From Anaerolineaceae bacterium (GTDB lineage Bacteria; Chloroflexota; Anaerolineae; Anaerolineales; Anaerolineaceae): a stretch of 16,351 bases of DNA. The DNA lies in contig DLXG01000214.1 of NCBI GenBank assembly GCA_003448875.1, positions 1-16,351 of the forward strand. Direction: 5' to 3'. Both the position numbers and the translations under genes were made by a program. The notes beneath the pieces were generated by a model, which did not search any database, was not told the DNA's origin, and saw only the letters and a program-made list of their open reading frames with translations. This document shows positions 1 through 7,453 of this stretch, one piece after another (position 1 is the first letter of the stretch; every line of letters starts with the position of its first letter).

Positions 1-37
1 CTTTACTACTTTGCACTAACACACGAAAAAATTTTTC

Positions 38-66
38 TAGACAAAATTTCATCTTTCGGGTAAAAT
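38..66 (+). promoter_or_regulatory. sigma-70-type promoter of rpsT
   Basis: A -35 box TAGACA (38-43) and a -10 box TAAAAT (61-66) are separated by exactly 17 bases. Transcription would start near 73, giving a leader of about 35 nt before the rpsT TTG codon. This is the only promoter in the window with both boxes recognisable. It is assigned by eye. Confidence 0.6.
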
Positions 67-108
67 GGTGCTTCGCAATGGATTGAACGTTTTCTTGGAG
101 GAAGTAAT

Positions 109-375
109 TTGGCTAACATTAAGTCACAAATCAAGCGCAATAAGCAAAATGAAAAACGCCGGCTGCGCAACCGCTTTTTCCGCGGTGCAGCCCGTAAAGC
201 CGTTTCCAAAGCCCGTCTGGCAATCGAAAGCGGAGAAACTCCCGAAGCCCGGGAGGCGGTAATTCTGGCAGTCAAAGCACTGGATAAGGCTGCTGAAAAA
301 GGCGTTATTCACAAAAACAATGCCGCCCGCCGGAAAAGCCGCTTGATGAAGCGCCTGGCTACACTCAACAAGTAA
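109..375 (+). CDS. rpsT: 30S ribosomal protein S20
   Basis: Small-subunit ribosomal protein S20, which binds 16S rRNA early in 30S assembly. The 88-residue product begins MANIKSQIKRNKQNEKRR and carries the lysine/arginine-rich helical composition and the KNNAARRKSRLMKRL tail typical of bacterial S20 (family length about 85-90). The start is TTG at 109: a strong Shine-Dalgarno GGAGGAAG (97-104) sits five bases before it, and no ATG gives this conserved N-terminus. A UUG start is also known for S20 in Escherichia coli, where it contributes to autogenous control; whether that applies here is inference. The gene is monocistronic, with its own promoter upstream and a terminator 30 bases after the stop. 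Confidence 0.96.
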   Translation: MANIKSQIKRNKQNEKRRLRNRFFRGAARKAVSKARLAIESGETPEAREAVILAVKALDKAAEKGVIHKNNAARRKSRLMKRLATLNK

Positions 376-404
376 TTTTCACACCACCTCGATGATTTAA
401 CTCT

Positions 405-436
405 AGCGGGAGGCGTATCTCCCGCTTTTGATTTTA
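405..436 (+). terminator. intrinsic terminator after rpsT
   Basis: A perfect 8-bp stem AGCGGGAG / CTCCCGCT (405-412 with 419-426) closes a 6-base loop and runs into TTTTGATTTTATT. It separates rpsT from the argS transcription unit. Confidence 0.85.
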
Positions 437-464
437 TTGGGTCGGCATGAATTGGGTTGGGGCG

Positions 465-473
465 TGTTATAAT
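465..473 (+). promoter_or_regulatory. extended -10 promoter of argS
   Basis: TGT-TATAAT: a consensus -10 (468-473) with the TGN extension. No recognisable -35 is found at 16-18 bp. It lies between the rpsT terminator and the argS ATG, so transcription should start near 480 with a leader of about 35 nt. Confidence 0.6.
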
Positions 474-514
474 TCTCCCGTTCGGTCCGGTAATTTTCTC
501 TTAAGGGTTCAGGC

Positions 515-2278
515 ATGTTCGAACAAGAACAGCAAGCAATTACACAGAAGATTAAGACCTTTTGTCAGGAAAATCAATTACCGCAGGTAGACTTTCAATG
601 GAAGTGGATCCCCTTCAGCGGGCATTGGGGGATTTCAACTTCTTTTTTTCAACTTGCTGCGCTGGAAGCACGGCAGGGTAAAAAAATCAACGTAAATGCC
701 CGCGCAGCAGAACTGGCAAGTCAGGTGGCTGCTTATCTGGGAATACCGGAAGGTTTTGAAAAAGTAGAAGCGGTTAACGGTTATCTGAATATTTACTTTT
801 TGCAAAGCACCTACGCTGAACAGGTTATCAATACGGTGTTGCAGCAAGGGGAAAACTTTGGCAGAGGTGCAAACCGTAATGAACGGGTTATGGTGGAGTT
901 TTCCCAACCCAATACTCATAAGGCCTTTCATGTTGGGCATTTGCGAAGCGCTATCCTCGGTGATGTGATTAGCCGATTGCTGGATTTTGCGGGTTTTTCG
1001 GTGGTGCGTGCGAATTATCCCGGTGATATTGGCTTGCACGTGATCAAATGGCTGTGGTGTTATATGAATTTTCACCATGGCGAAAAACCAACCAGTGATA
1101 TAACCCGCTGGATGGGGGATATTTATGCCGAAGCCAACCGCCGCTTGGAGGAAAACCCGGAACTGGAAAGCGAAGTGCGTGCTTTATACGCCCGCTGGGA
1201 CCGGCGCGACCCAGAGGTTGTAGCGCTGTGGGAAGAGACCCGCCAGTGGTCGCTGAATGGCTTTGAAGAAATTTACCGTCAACTGGATATCCACTTCGAT
1301 GTGTACTATTTCAACAGTCAGGTGGAACACCCCGGTAAAGAGATTGTCAATGAGTTGATTGCCAAGGGTATTGCGGTAGATGAGAGGCCGGATGGGCCGG
1401 TGGTGGTCAAACTGGACGAACTGCTGGGATTAAAGACCGAAAAATACCGCGTTCTGGTCGTACTGCGCTCGGATAACACCGCCCTTTATGCCACCGAAGA
1501 TCTGGCGTTGGCAAAGAAGAAGTTTACTGACTACCCGGATTTGAGCCGTTCATATTATGTCGTAGATGTACGTCAATCTCTGCACTTCCAGCAGGTATTC
1601 AAAACGCTGGAACTGGCAGGTTATGAATGGGCAAGCCGGTGCCAGCATATTCCTTATGAGCTGGTCATTTTGCCGGGGAACGTGGTGATGGCTTCCCGCG
1701 AGGGAACGGTGGTGCTGCTGGAAGATTTGATCCGCGAGGCAACCGCACGTGCGCTGGCGGTAGTGCGTGAAAAGAATCCCGACCTCAGTGAAGAAGTAAA
1801 ACAGAAAATTGCTCAGGCAGTTGGAATTGGTGCGATCAAGTACCCCATGCTGGCCAGAGAGAACACGAAAGTGGTGACTTTTGACTGGCAATCGGCTCTC
1901 GATTTTAATGGACAGGCTGCGCCATACATTCAATATGCTTACGTGCGGGCGGGAAGCATATTGCGTAAGGCTGGTCAGCCATTGCCAGAGGAAGGCAAGG
2001 TAAGCGAATCTCTGACGCCGCAGGAAGTTGAACTGATCAACCTGATTTCCCGCCTGCCGGCTGAGGTTCAGCGTTCTGCAAGCGAACTGCGCCCCTTGTG
2101 GATTGCCACCTATGCTTATGAACTGGCCAAAGCCTTCAATGATTTTTATACCCAATGTCCCGTCTTGCAGGCGGAAGAAGCCGTGCGTAACTTCCGGCTG
2201 CGTCTGACAGCGGCAACACGTCAGGCAATTGCCAACAGCCTGACTTTGCTGGGCATCACAGCCCCACAAGCGATGTGA
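515..2278 (+). CDS. argS: arginyl-tRNA synthetase
   Basis: Class I aminoacyl-tRNA synthetase charging tRNA-Arg with arginine using ATP; cytoplasmic. The 587-residue length is normal. The N-terminal Add-1-type domain fills about residues 1-105. The Rossmann catalytic domain opens with VEFSQPNTHKAFHVGHLRS, the HIGH signature being HVGH at 139-142. The KMSK loop is degenerate, as is usual in ArgRS: VVMASREGT around 390-398. The DALR anticodon-binding domain occupies the C-terminal third, containing QYAYVRAGSILRKA and ending LLGITAPQAM. The ATG at 515 follows a modest AAGGG (503-507). It has its own extended -10 promoter and reads on into the GTPase gene 42 bases downstream, with no terminator between. 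Confidence 0.97.
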   Translation: MFEQEQQAITQKIKTFCQENQLPQVDFQWKWIPFSGHWGISTSFFQLAALEARQGKKINVNARAAELASQVAAYLGIPEGFEKVEAVNGYLNIYFLQSTYAEQVINTVLQQGENFGRGANRNERVMVEFSQPNTHKAFHVGHLRSAILGDVISRLLDFAGFSVVRANYPGDIGLHVIKWLWCYMNFHHGEKPTSDITRWMGDIYAEANRRLEENPELESEVRALYARWDRRDPEVVALWEETRQWSLNGFEEIYRQLDIHFDVYYFNSQVEHPGKEIVNELIAKGIAVDERPDGPVVVKLDELLGLKTEKYRVLVVLRSDNTALYATEDLALAKKKFTDYPDLSRSYYVVDVRQSLHFQQVFKTLELAGYEWASRCQHIPYELVILPGNVVMASREGTVVLLEDLIREATARALAVVREKNPDLSEEVKQKIAQAVGIGAIKYPMLARENTKVVTFDWQSALDFNGQAAPYIQYAYVRAGSILRKAGQPLPEEGKVSESLTPQEVELINLISRLPAEVQRSASELRPLWIATYAYELAKAFNDFYTQCPVLQAEEAVRNFRLRLTAATRQAIANSLTLLGITAPQAM

Positions 2279-2320
2279 ACAGATTCTCAATCTTATTCAC
2301 ATTCAAAAGGAGATAAAAGT

Positions 2321-3637
2321 ATGGCAATTCGAACGATCATCATGGGTGCAGCGGGAAGAGACTTTCATAATTTCAACGTCTATTTCCGCGACAATTCGGA
2401 TTATCAGGTAGTCGCTTTTACGGCGACCCAGATACCGAATATCGAAGGCCGCCGCTACCCGGCCGAACTGGCGGGCAGCCTTTACCCGGAAGGAATTCCG
2501 ATTTATCCAGAAAGCGAACTATCTGACTTGATCCGCACCTTAAAGGCAGATCAGGTCGTCTTTGCATACAGTGATGTTTCCCATGAATACGTCATGCACA
2601 AGGCATCGGAAGTGTTGGCAGCCGGGGCTGATTTTCGTTTGATGGGTGTCAAAGGCACTCAACTGAAATCCAGTAAACCGGTCGTTTCGGTTTGTGCAGT
2701 CCGCACCGGTTCTGGCAAGAGCCAGACCACCCGCCGGGTTTCCAAAATCCTGATTAATCTCGGCTTTAAAGTAGCAGCTATTCGCCATCCTATGCCGTAT
2801 GGCGATTTGGTAAAACAGGCCGTTCAACGTTTTGCAGATTACAGTGACCTGGATAAGCACCAATGCACCATTGAAGAACGCGAGGAGTACGAGCCTCATC
2901 TCGATAATGGCGTGATTGTGTACGCGGGTGTGGATTATGAACGTATTTTGCGGCAGGCTGAGCAGGAAGTGGATATCATTCTGTGGGATGGGGGCAACAA
3001 TGACTTTCCGTTCTATCAGGATGATCTGGCGATAGTGGTTGCCGACCCCCACCGGCCGGGACACGAAGTGCGCTACCACCCCGGCGAAACCAACGTGCGC
3101 CGCGCGGATGTGTTTGTAATCAATAAAGTGGATACCGCCAGCCCTGAGGCGGTCATTGCCGTGCGGGAAAGCCTGTCTGCGCTCAACCCTGAGGCGGTCA
3201 TCATCGAAGGCGCATCGCCCCTGTTTGTGGATCGCCCGGAGGAAATTCGCGGCAAGCGGGTACTGGTCATTGAGGATGGCCCCACCCTGACGCATGGCGA
3301 AATGGCTTATGGGGCAGGCTGGGTAGCCGCCCGGCGTTTCGGCGCGGCTGAAATTGTGGATCCTCGCCCCTTTGCGGTCGGTTCGATTGCTGCAACCTAC
3401 CAGAAGTACACCACTACCGGGCCGATTCTGCCTGCTATGGGCTATGGCGAAGAACAAATGCGCGATTTGGAACAGACCATCAACAATTCAGATGTAGATC
3501 TGGTCATCTCGGCTACGCCAATTGATTTGAACCGCGTGATTAAGGTGCGTAAGCCAATGCAGCGTGTGCGTTATGAATTGCAGGAGATCGGTCAGCCGAC
3601 TCTGGAAGACATTTTGAAGGCAAAATTTTTGAAGTAA
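2321..3637 (+). CDS. COG2403-type GTPase / cyclic 2,3-diphosphoglycerate synthetase-like protein
   Basis: A 438-residue P-loop protein of the family that includes the archaeal cyclic 2,3-diphosphoglycerate synthetase of Methanothermus fervidus. I recognise it from overall layout, not from a search. The N-terminal Rossmann-like part (about 1-115) starts IIMGAAGRDFHNFN. The nucleotide-binding part has a Walker A RTGSGKS at 128-134, a Walker B-like IILWDGGNND near 219-228, and an NKVD specificity motif at 268-271 suggesting guanine recognition. A conserved-looking segment DPHRPGHE lies near 242-249. RBS AAAAGGAGAT precedes the ATG by about 7 bases. It sits between argS and obgE. The bacterial function is unsettled: cDPG synthesis is a thermoadaptation role in methanogens and need not apply here. 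A GTP-dependent regulatory or assembly role is an alternative. Confidence 0.8.
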   Translation: MAIRTIIMGAAGRDFHNFNVYFRDNSDYQVVAFTATQIPNIEGRRYPAELAGSLYPEGIPIYPESELSDLIRTLKADQVVFAYSDVSHEYVMHKASEVLAAGADFRLMGVKGTQLKSSKPVVSVCAVRTGSGKSQTTRRVSKILINLGFKVAAIRHPMPYGDLVKQAVQRFADYSDLDKHQCTIEEREEYEPHLDNGVIVYAGVDYERILRQAEQEVDIILWDGGNNDFPFYQDDLAIVVADPHRPGHEVRYHPGETNVRRADVFVINKVDTASPEAVIAVRESLSALNPEAVIIEGASPLFVDRPEEIRGKRVLVIEDGPTLTHGEMAYGAGWVAARRFGAAEIVDPRPFAVGSIAATYQKYTTTGPILPAMGYGEEQMRDLEQTINNSDVDLVISATPIDLNRVIKVRKPMQRVRYELQEIGQPTLEDILKAKFLK

Positions 3638-3671
3638 CGGTTCACTTCAACAGCGTTCAGTAAATTAACCC

Positions 3672-3709
3672 GTCTTCCCCCATTCCACTTGATAGGGATG
3701 GGGGAAGAC
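3672..3709 (+). promoter_or_regulatory. strong hairpin in the obgE leader
   Basis: A perfect 12-bp inverted repeat, GTCTTCCCCCAT (3672-3683) and ATGGGGGAAGAC (3698-3709), can extend by about three more pairs (TCC with GGG, one of them G-U) around an 8-base loop. No T-tract follows on the plus strand, so it is not a standard intrinsic terminator. It ends 25 bases before the likely obgE ATG and just 1 base before an alternative in-frame GTG. It may act as a 3' stabiliser of the upstream mRNA, a processing site, or a structured leader. Confidence 0.55.
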
Positions 3710-3734
3710 AGTGGCAGATAGTCTGGAAAAAACG

Positions 3735-5003
3735 ATGTTCATTGATGAGGCGGTAATTTACGTTCGTTCCGGAAAAGGGGGAGATGGCTTTGTTCATTTT
3801 CACCGCGAAAAGTACGTGAACCGCGGCGGCCCGGATGGCGGTGATGGCGGGCGTGGTGGCGATGTTGTGCTGGAAGTTGTTCCCACTCTGAATACACTGG
3901 TCAATTTTCGTTACCAGCGCAAGTTCATAGCTCAGGATGGCGCAAAGGGAGGGGTGAACAACATGACCGGTAAATCCGCCCCGGATCTGATCATCCCTGT
4001 GCCACCCGGTACGGTTGTTTATGATGCGGATACCGGCGAATTGCTGGGAGATCTGGTTGAGCCCGGCCAGCGGTTGGTGGTGTGCAAAGGAGGGCGCGGC
4101 GGGCGGGGCAATGCCCGGTTTGCCACTCCCCGTAATCAGGCACCCCGCATTGCGGAAAAAGGTGAGCCGGGAGAAGAACGTAACCTGCGTTTGGAGTTGA
4201 AATTAATTGCCGATGTGGGGATTGTGGGAGTACCCAATGCCGGGAAATCCAGTCTTCTGGCAGCGGTCACCAATGCAAAACCCAAAATTGCCGATTATCC
4301 CTTCACTACGCTGGAACCAAATCTGGGCGTAGCGGATCTGGATGAACACACCAGTTTGATTCTGGCGGATATACCCGGTTTGATTGAGGGGGCTCATCAG
4401 GGAGTTGGGTTAGGGGATGCTTTCTTGCGCCACATTCAACGGACTCGGGTTTTGATCCACCTGCTTGATGGTCAATCGGCTGACCCGCTGGCAGATCTCA
4501 GTCAGATCAATGCCGAACTGGCCTTGTTCGATCCGCAATTGGTACAAAAGCCAATGATTGTGGCTCTGAATAAAATTGATCTGCCCGAAGTTCAAGAGCG
4601 GTGGGAAACCATAAAAAAAGAACTGGAAAAGAAAGGGATCCAGCAGCCTTTTGCCATATCCGCCCTAAGGCGTATCGGGCTTGAACCCCTTTTGTGGCGC
4701 TGCGTGGAACTTCTGAAAACAGCCCCTCAACCCCAAAAGCGGGAAGAACTACCGGTTTACCGGCCGGGTGATGATCCGCGCGAATTCACGATCACCCGCA
4801 CACCAGACGGTGGCTTCAAAGTCAAAGGGGCAGCCATTGAACGGGCAGCAGCGATGACTTACTGGGAATTTGAAGGTTCGGTGCGCCGTTTCCAACGCCT
4901 GATCGAACGGTTGGGGGTTGAAGAAAAATTACGCGAGATGGGCATCCAAAATGGCGATACGGTGTATATTGGGGATGACTACGAACTGGAATGGCAGGAA
5001 TGA
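3735..5003 (+). CDS. obgE: Obg family GTPase
   Basis: Essential GTPase linked to late 50S ribosome assembly and stress (ppGpp) signalling. From the ATG at 3735 it is 422 residues, close to the usual length, and begins MFIDEAVIYV as the family does. The glycine-rich Obg domain spans about 1-158 (GGPDGGDGGRGGD, GGRGGRGNARF). The G domain has G1 GVPNAGKSS (165-173), G2 TT in DYPFTTLEPN, G3 DIPGLIEG (212-219) and G4 NKID (279-282). A C-terminal OCT domain follows (REFTITRTPDGGFKVKG to the end). An in-frame GTG at 3711 would add eight residues, with a GGGGGAAG Shine-Dalgarno buried in the hairpin; I prefer the ATG. The stop codon overlaps the nadD start, so the two are probably translationally coupled. 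Confidence 0.95.
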   Translation: MFIDEAVIYVRSGKGGDGFVHFHREKYVNRGGPDGGDGGRGGDVVLEVVPTLNTLVNFRYQRKFIAQDGAKGGVNNMTGKSAPDLIIPVPPGTVVYDADTGELLGDLVEPGQRLVVCKGGRGGRGNARFATPRNQAPRIAEKGEPGEERNLRLELKLIADVGIVGVPNAGKSSLLAAVTNAKPKIADYPFTTLEPNLGVADLDEHTSLILADIPGLIEGAHQGVGLGDAFLRHIQRTRVLIHLLDGQSADPLADLSQINAELALFDPQLVQKPMIVALNKIDLPEVQERWETIKKELEKKGIQQPFAISALRRIGLEPLLWRCVELLKTAPQPQKREELPVYRPGDDPREFTITRTPDGGFKVKGAAIERAAAMTYWEFEGSVRRFQRLIERLGVEEKLREMGIQNGDTVYIGDDYELEWQE

Positions 5004-5632
5004 AGGCAGAGCGCATCGGGGTATTCGGAGGGACATTTGACCCACCACATGTTGGTCACCTCATTCTGGCTGCTGAAGCGCAGGATCAGTTGCGGCTTGA
5101 TCGTCTGCTGTGGGTGTTGACCCCTGACCCACCTCATAAACAGGATTGGAGTATTTCTCCGCTTGCCATTCGTTTGCAGTTATTGCTGGCTGCCATTGGT
5201 GATAACCCATCCTTTGAATTGTCTCGGGTTGATATTGATCGCCCCGGCCCGCATTATGCGGTGGATACGGTGAAAATTCTTCAAGAGCAATTTCCATCGG
5301 CAGAGATTTATTATTTGATTGGTGGTGATTCTTTGCATGACTTACCAACCTGGTATCAACCCCAGCAGTTAATTAAATTAGTCCACGGGCTTGGGGTAAT
5401 GCGCCGACCGGGTGACCAGGTGGATTTGAGGGAGTTAGAAGACAAGATCCCCGGTCTTACCGCTAAAATCTGCTTTATTGAAGCACCCCTATTGGAAATA
5501 TCGGCGCGTCAAATCCGCCAGCGGATTGCGGAAGGACGTGCTTTTCGGTATTATGTACCTCCGGCTGTGTATCGTTTGATTGACGAATATAAAATTTACC
5601 GGAATTCGTCCTTAACTGAGTTAGCGGATTAA
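5000..5632 (+). CDS. nadD: nicotinate-nucleotide adenylyltransferase
   Basis: Transfers AMP from ATP to nicotinate mononucleotide to give deamido-NAD in NAD synthesis; cytoplasmic. The 210-residue product starts MKAERIGVFGGTFDPPHVGH, which contains the nucleotidyltransferase GGTFDP and HxGH motifs (10-20). The family segment GGDSLHDLPTW lies at 108-118, and the C-terminal ISARQIRQR (167-175) corresponds to ISSTxIR. The ATG at 5000 forms a 4-base ATGA overlap with the obgE stop; an ATG at 4991 would add MAG. I favour 5000 from family convention, as neither has an ideally spaced Shine-Dalgarno. The obgE-nadD order is common in bacteria. Confidence 0.95.
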   Translation: MKAERIGVFGGTFDPPHVGHLILAAEAQDQLRLDRLLWVLTPDPPHKQDWSISPLAIRLQLLLAAIGDNPSFELSRVDIDRPGPHYAVDTVKILQEQFPSAEIYYLIGGDSLHDLPTWYQPQQLIKLVHGLGVMRRPGDQVDLRELEDKIPGLTAKICFIEAPLLEISARQIRQRIAEGRAFRYYVPPAVYRLIDEYKIYRNSSLTELAD

Positions 5633-5649
5633 AATTTATAAAAAGGACA

Positions 5650-6570
5650 ATGAACAGGCAAATTGCTCTCAACAAATGGCTGCTCTGGGGATTTTTGGCG
5701 TGGTTGTTGGCTGGCTGCACATCTCCCGCTCTCAGCGAGCCGGTTATCGAAAATACCCCCACAGCATTTCTGGCCGCTGATCTCACCAATGATGGGCTGG
5801 CGGTAGTGCCCGGTCGGGCTTGTCTGCTGTACCAGAAAACGGTCATCCAAACAGACCGGCCAATGGGTGACATGCTGGCATGGTCGGAGGATTCAAGCCT
5901 GCTTGCGTTTATTACACCTGTCAATGACAGTTGGGGGTGGTATCAGGGTGATCTGGTGATTCTGGATGTGGTTAGCGGAGAAGTTCGGCGAACCAAAGAT
6001 CTTCGCGTTGCGGGAGATTTGACGTGGTCGCCTTCTGGGGAACGGATAGCATTTATTCTTCTACGGCCTGCGGAAGCACAGTATTCGGTGGGGGTATATT
6101 CCCTGACGGACGGCAGGACAATGGACTTGTACGATACGGCGGTCACCGACGAATTCTCTAGTCAAAAAGGAATTGTTGGTTGGCGTTCAGAGCAAGTGCT
6201 TCAGGTAGCCGAAAGTTGTGGCGTGGATTGTTTGCGCTATGTAGAACACAATCTGGTCAGTGGGGTTAAGAGCGTTCTAGAAGAATTGCGCCCGGGGCAA
6301 GATACCAGTTTACAAATCACGCTTAATCAACCGGGGGTGGTTCCGAATCGGAATTGGCGAAATGCAAACTGGTCACCGGATGCTCAACGGGTGTTTTTTA
6401 CAGATCGGACGAATGTTGCCTGGATTGGTGACCTGACTGCCAGTACAAAAGCCGCCTTACCAATGGAAACACTGCCCGTGGCTGAGTCCAAATGGTCAGC
6501 CGACGGGCAGTTGATTGCGGTGCGAACTGCCGAAAACCTCTACATTTTTGGGTTGGATGGTTGCCCTTAA
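5650..6570 (+). CDS. lipoprotein with TolB/PD40-like beta-propeller repeats
   Basis: A 306-residue predicted surface lipoprotein of unknown role. The N-terminus has a basic/polar start, a hydrophobic stretch and a lipobox LAGC with acylated Cys23, followed by a Ser/Pro/Thr linker. The mature part holds at least four propeller-blade strands of WD40-like/PD40 type: LAWSEDSSLLAF (76), LTWSPSGERIAF (124), ANWSPDAQRVFF (239) and SKWSADGQLIAV (280). This pattern is typical of TolB-like folds that bind partners on the cell surface. A CGVDC pair (190-194) could form a disulphide. RBS AAGGA precedes the ATG, and the gene follows nadD by 17 bases, so it is probably the last gene of the argS-side run. 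It ends 4 bases from the convergent toast-rack gene. No enzymatic motif is visible. Confidence 0.8.
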   Translation: MNRQIALNKWLLWGFLAWLLAGCTSPALSEPVIENTPTAFLAADLTNDGLAVVPGRACLLYQKTVIQTDRPMGDMLAWSEDSSLLAFITPVNDSWGWYQGDLVILDVVSGEVRRTKDLRVAGDLTWSPSGERIAFILLRPAEAQYSVGVYSLTDGRTMDLYDTAVTDEFSSQKGIVGWRSEQVLQVAESCGVDCLRYVEHNLVSGVKSVLEELRPGQDTSLQITLNQPGVVPNRNWRNANWSPDAQRVFFTDRTNVAWIGDLTASTKAALPMETLPVAESKWSADGQLIAVRTAENLYIFGLDGCP

Positions 6571-6574
6571 GTGA

Positions 6575-7435
6575 TCACTGGGTAATCAGTTCTAAATTAC
6601 CTAAACCCATATTCAGGTTGATTTCAATTTTAGGGCCGCTTCCTGGAGTTTCATAGACATTATTTGAAATGTTCCAGGTTCCGCGCGGCTGGACATTGTT
6701 CAAACCACCGCTGATGACAACCCGTGCTGGTGTTCCTGCCGGGATAATGATTTTGAGGCTGCTTACGCCGGCAGAGATGCTGGCTTGAATGTCTTGTTGC
6801 AGACCGCCGGAGAAGTCCAGTGTGTACGACCCTGTACCGCCCTCGAAGTTGAAGAAAGCCGGACTGGCATATCCCAATCCATACAGCGATACCTCGGAAG
6901 CGCCGGTTCGATAGCGGAGGCTCTCCATTTGTACCGGATTGGGCTGTTCAAAGCGCACCTCCGCCTGGCTGGCACCATCCTGGATATTCAAGCGGGTGAG
7001 GGCTACGCCACTTAGGTTGAGGGTGCCTTTGTAAGCCCCGGCAGCAATATCCAGGTCAATTGGGACGCTGCCCAGCTTCAGTTGCCAACGGTTGACTACA
7101 TCTCTGGTGGGAATCCGCAAATTTTCTTTGTGACCCTGACGGATGAGCAGGCTGCGTCCATCTCGGATGACTTCCGGTTTCCACTCGGTAATGTTGTACT
7201 GGATTTCACCTTCAACCAACATTTCGCTGCCGCCTTGGATATCCAGCTCCCCAGCCCCCATTTCAATGGAGATTTTTGTGGTACGGGAGTCTTCAGGCAG
7301 TGGTTCATTGACCGTGAAGGTTTGGACTGGGCCAGTTTTTGCCTCTGGCAGATTTACAGTAAATGAACAGGCCAGTGAACTCAACAGGAGCCCCAGTAGC
7401 GGGAAAATGGCGAGGTATTTATTCTGAATGGTCAT
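6575..7435 (-). CDS. toast-rack / DUF2154-like lipoprotein
   Basis: A 286-residue secreted protein, last gene of the sigma-factor operon. The leader runs through hydrophobic residues to SSLAC, with Cys23 as probable lipid attachment; the -3 position is Ser rather than Leu, so the lipobox is imperfect. The rest is almost entirely short beta strands with recurring small-residue turns (IEMGAGELDIQGG, LDIAAGAYKGTLNLSG, INLNMGLGNLELITQ). This resembles the right-handed beta stack called toast-rack (DUF2154) and the C-terminal domains of LiaF-type envelope-stress proteins. The family call is from pattern and is not certain. AAGGGA precedes the ATG. It starts 19 bases after the bactofilin-like gene, and its stop is 4 bases from a convergent gene with no terminator visible. 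Confidence 0.7.
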   Translation of the reverse strand: MTIQNKYLAIFPLLGLLLSSLACSFTVNLPEAKTGPVQTFTVNEPLPEDSRTTKISIEMGAGELDIQGGSEMLVEGEIQYNITEWKPEVIRDGRSLLIRQGHKENLRIPTRDVVNRWQLKLGSVPIDLDIAAGAYKGTLNLSGVALTRLNIQDGASQAEVRFEQPNPVQMESLRYRTGASEVSLYGLGYASPAFFNFEGGTGSYTLDFSGGLQQDIQASISAGVSSLKIIIPAGTPARVVISGGLNNVQPRGTWNISNNVYETPGSGPKIEINLNMGLGNLELITQ

Positions 7436-7453
7436 CGGTTATTCCCTTAATCT

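Noticed and set aside
1550..2290. 246-codon minus-strand open frame opposite argS
   Set aside because: No recognisable domain or ribosome binding site, and argS is clearly the coding strand.
3142..3201. Direct repeat CCCTGAGGCGGTCAT at 3142-3156 and 3187-3201
   Set aside because: The copies are 45 bases apart and in frame, both encoding PEAVI inside the GTPase gene. Only two copies, with no wider repeat, so probably local codon coincidence or a small old duplication.
2540..3457. 305-codon minus-strand open frame
   Set aside because: Antisense to the COG2403 GTPase; composition rich in His, Cys and Asn with no motif, while the plus-strand frame has clear nucleotide-binding motifs.
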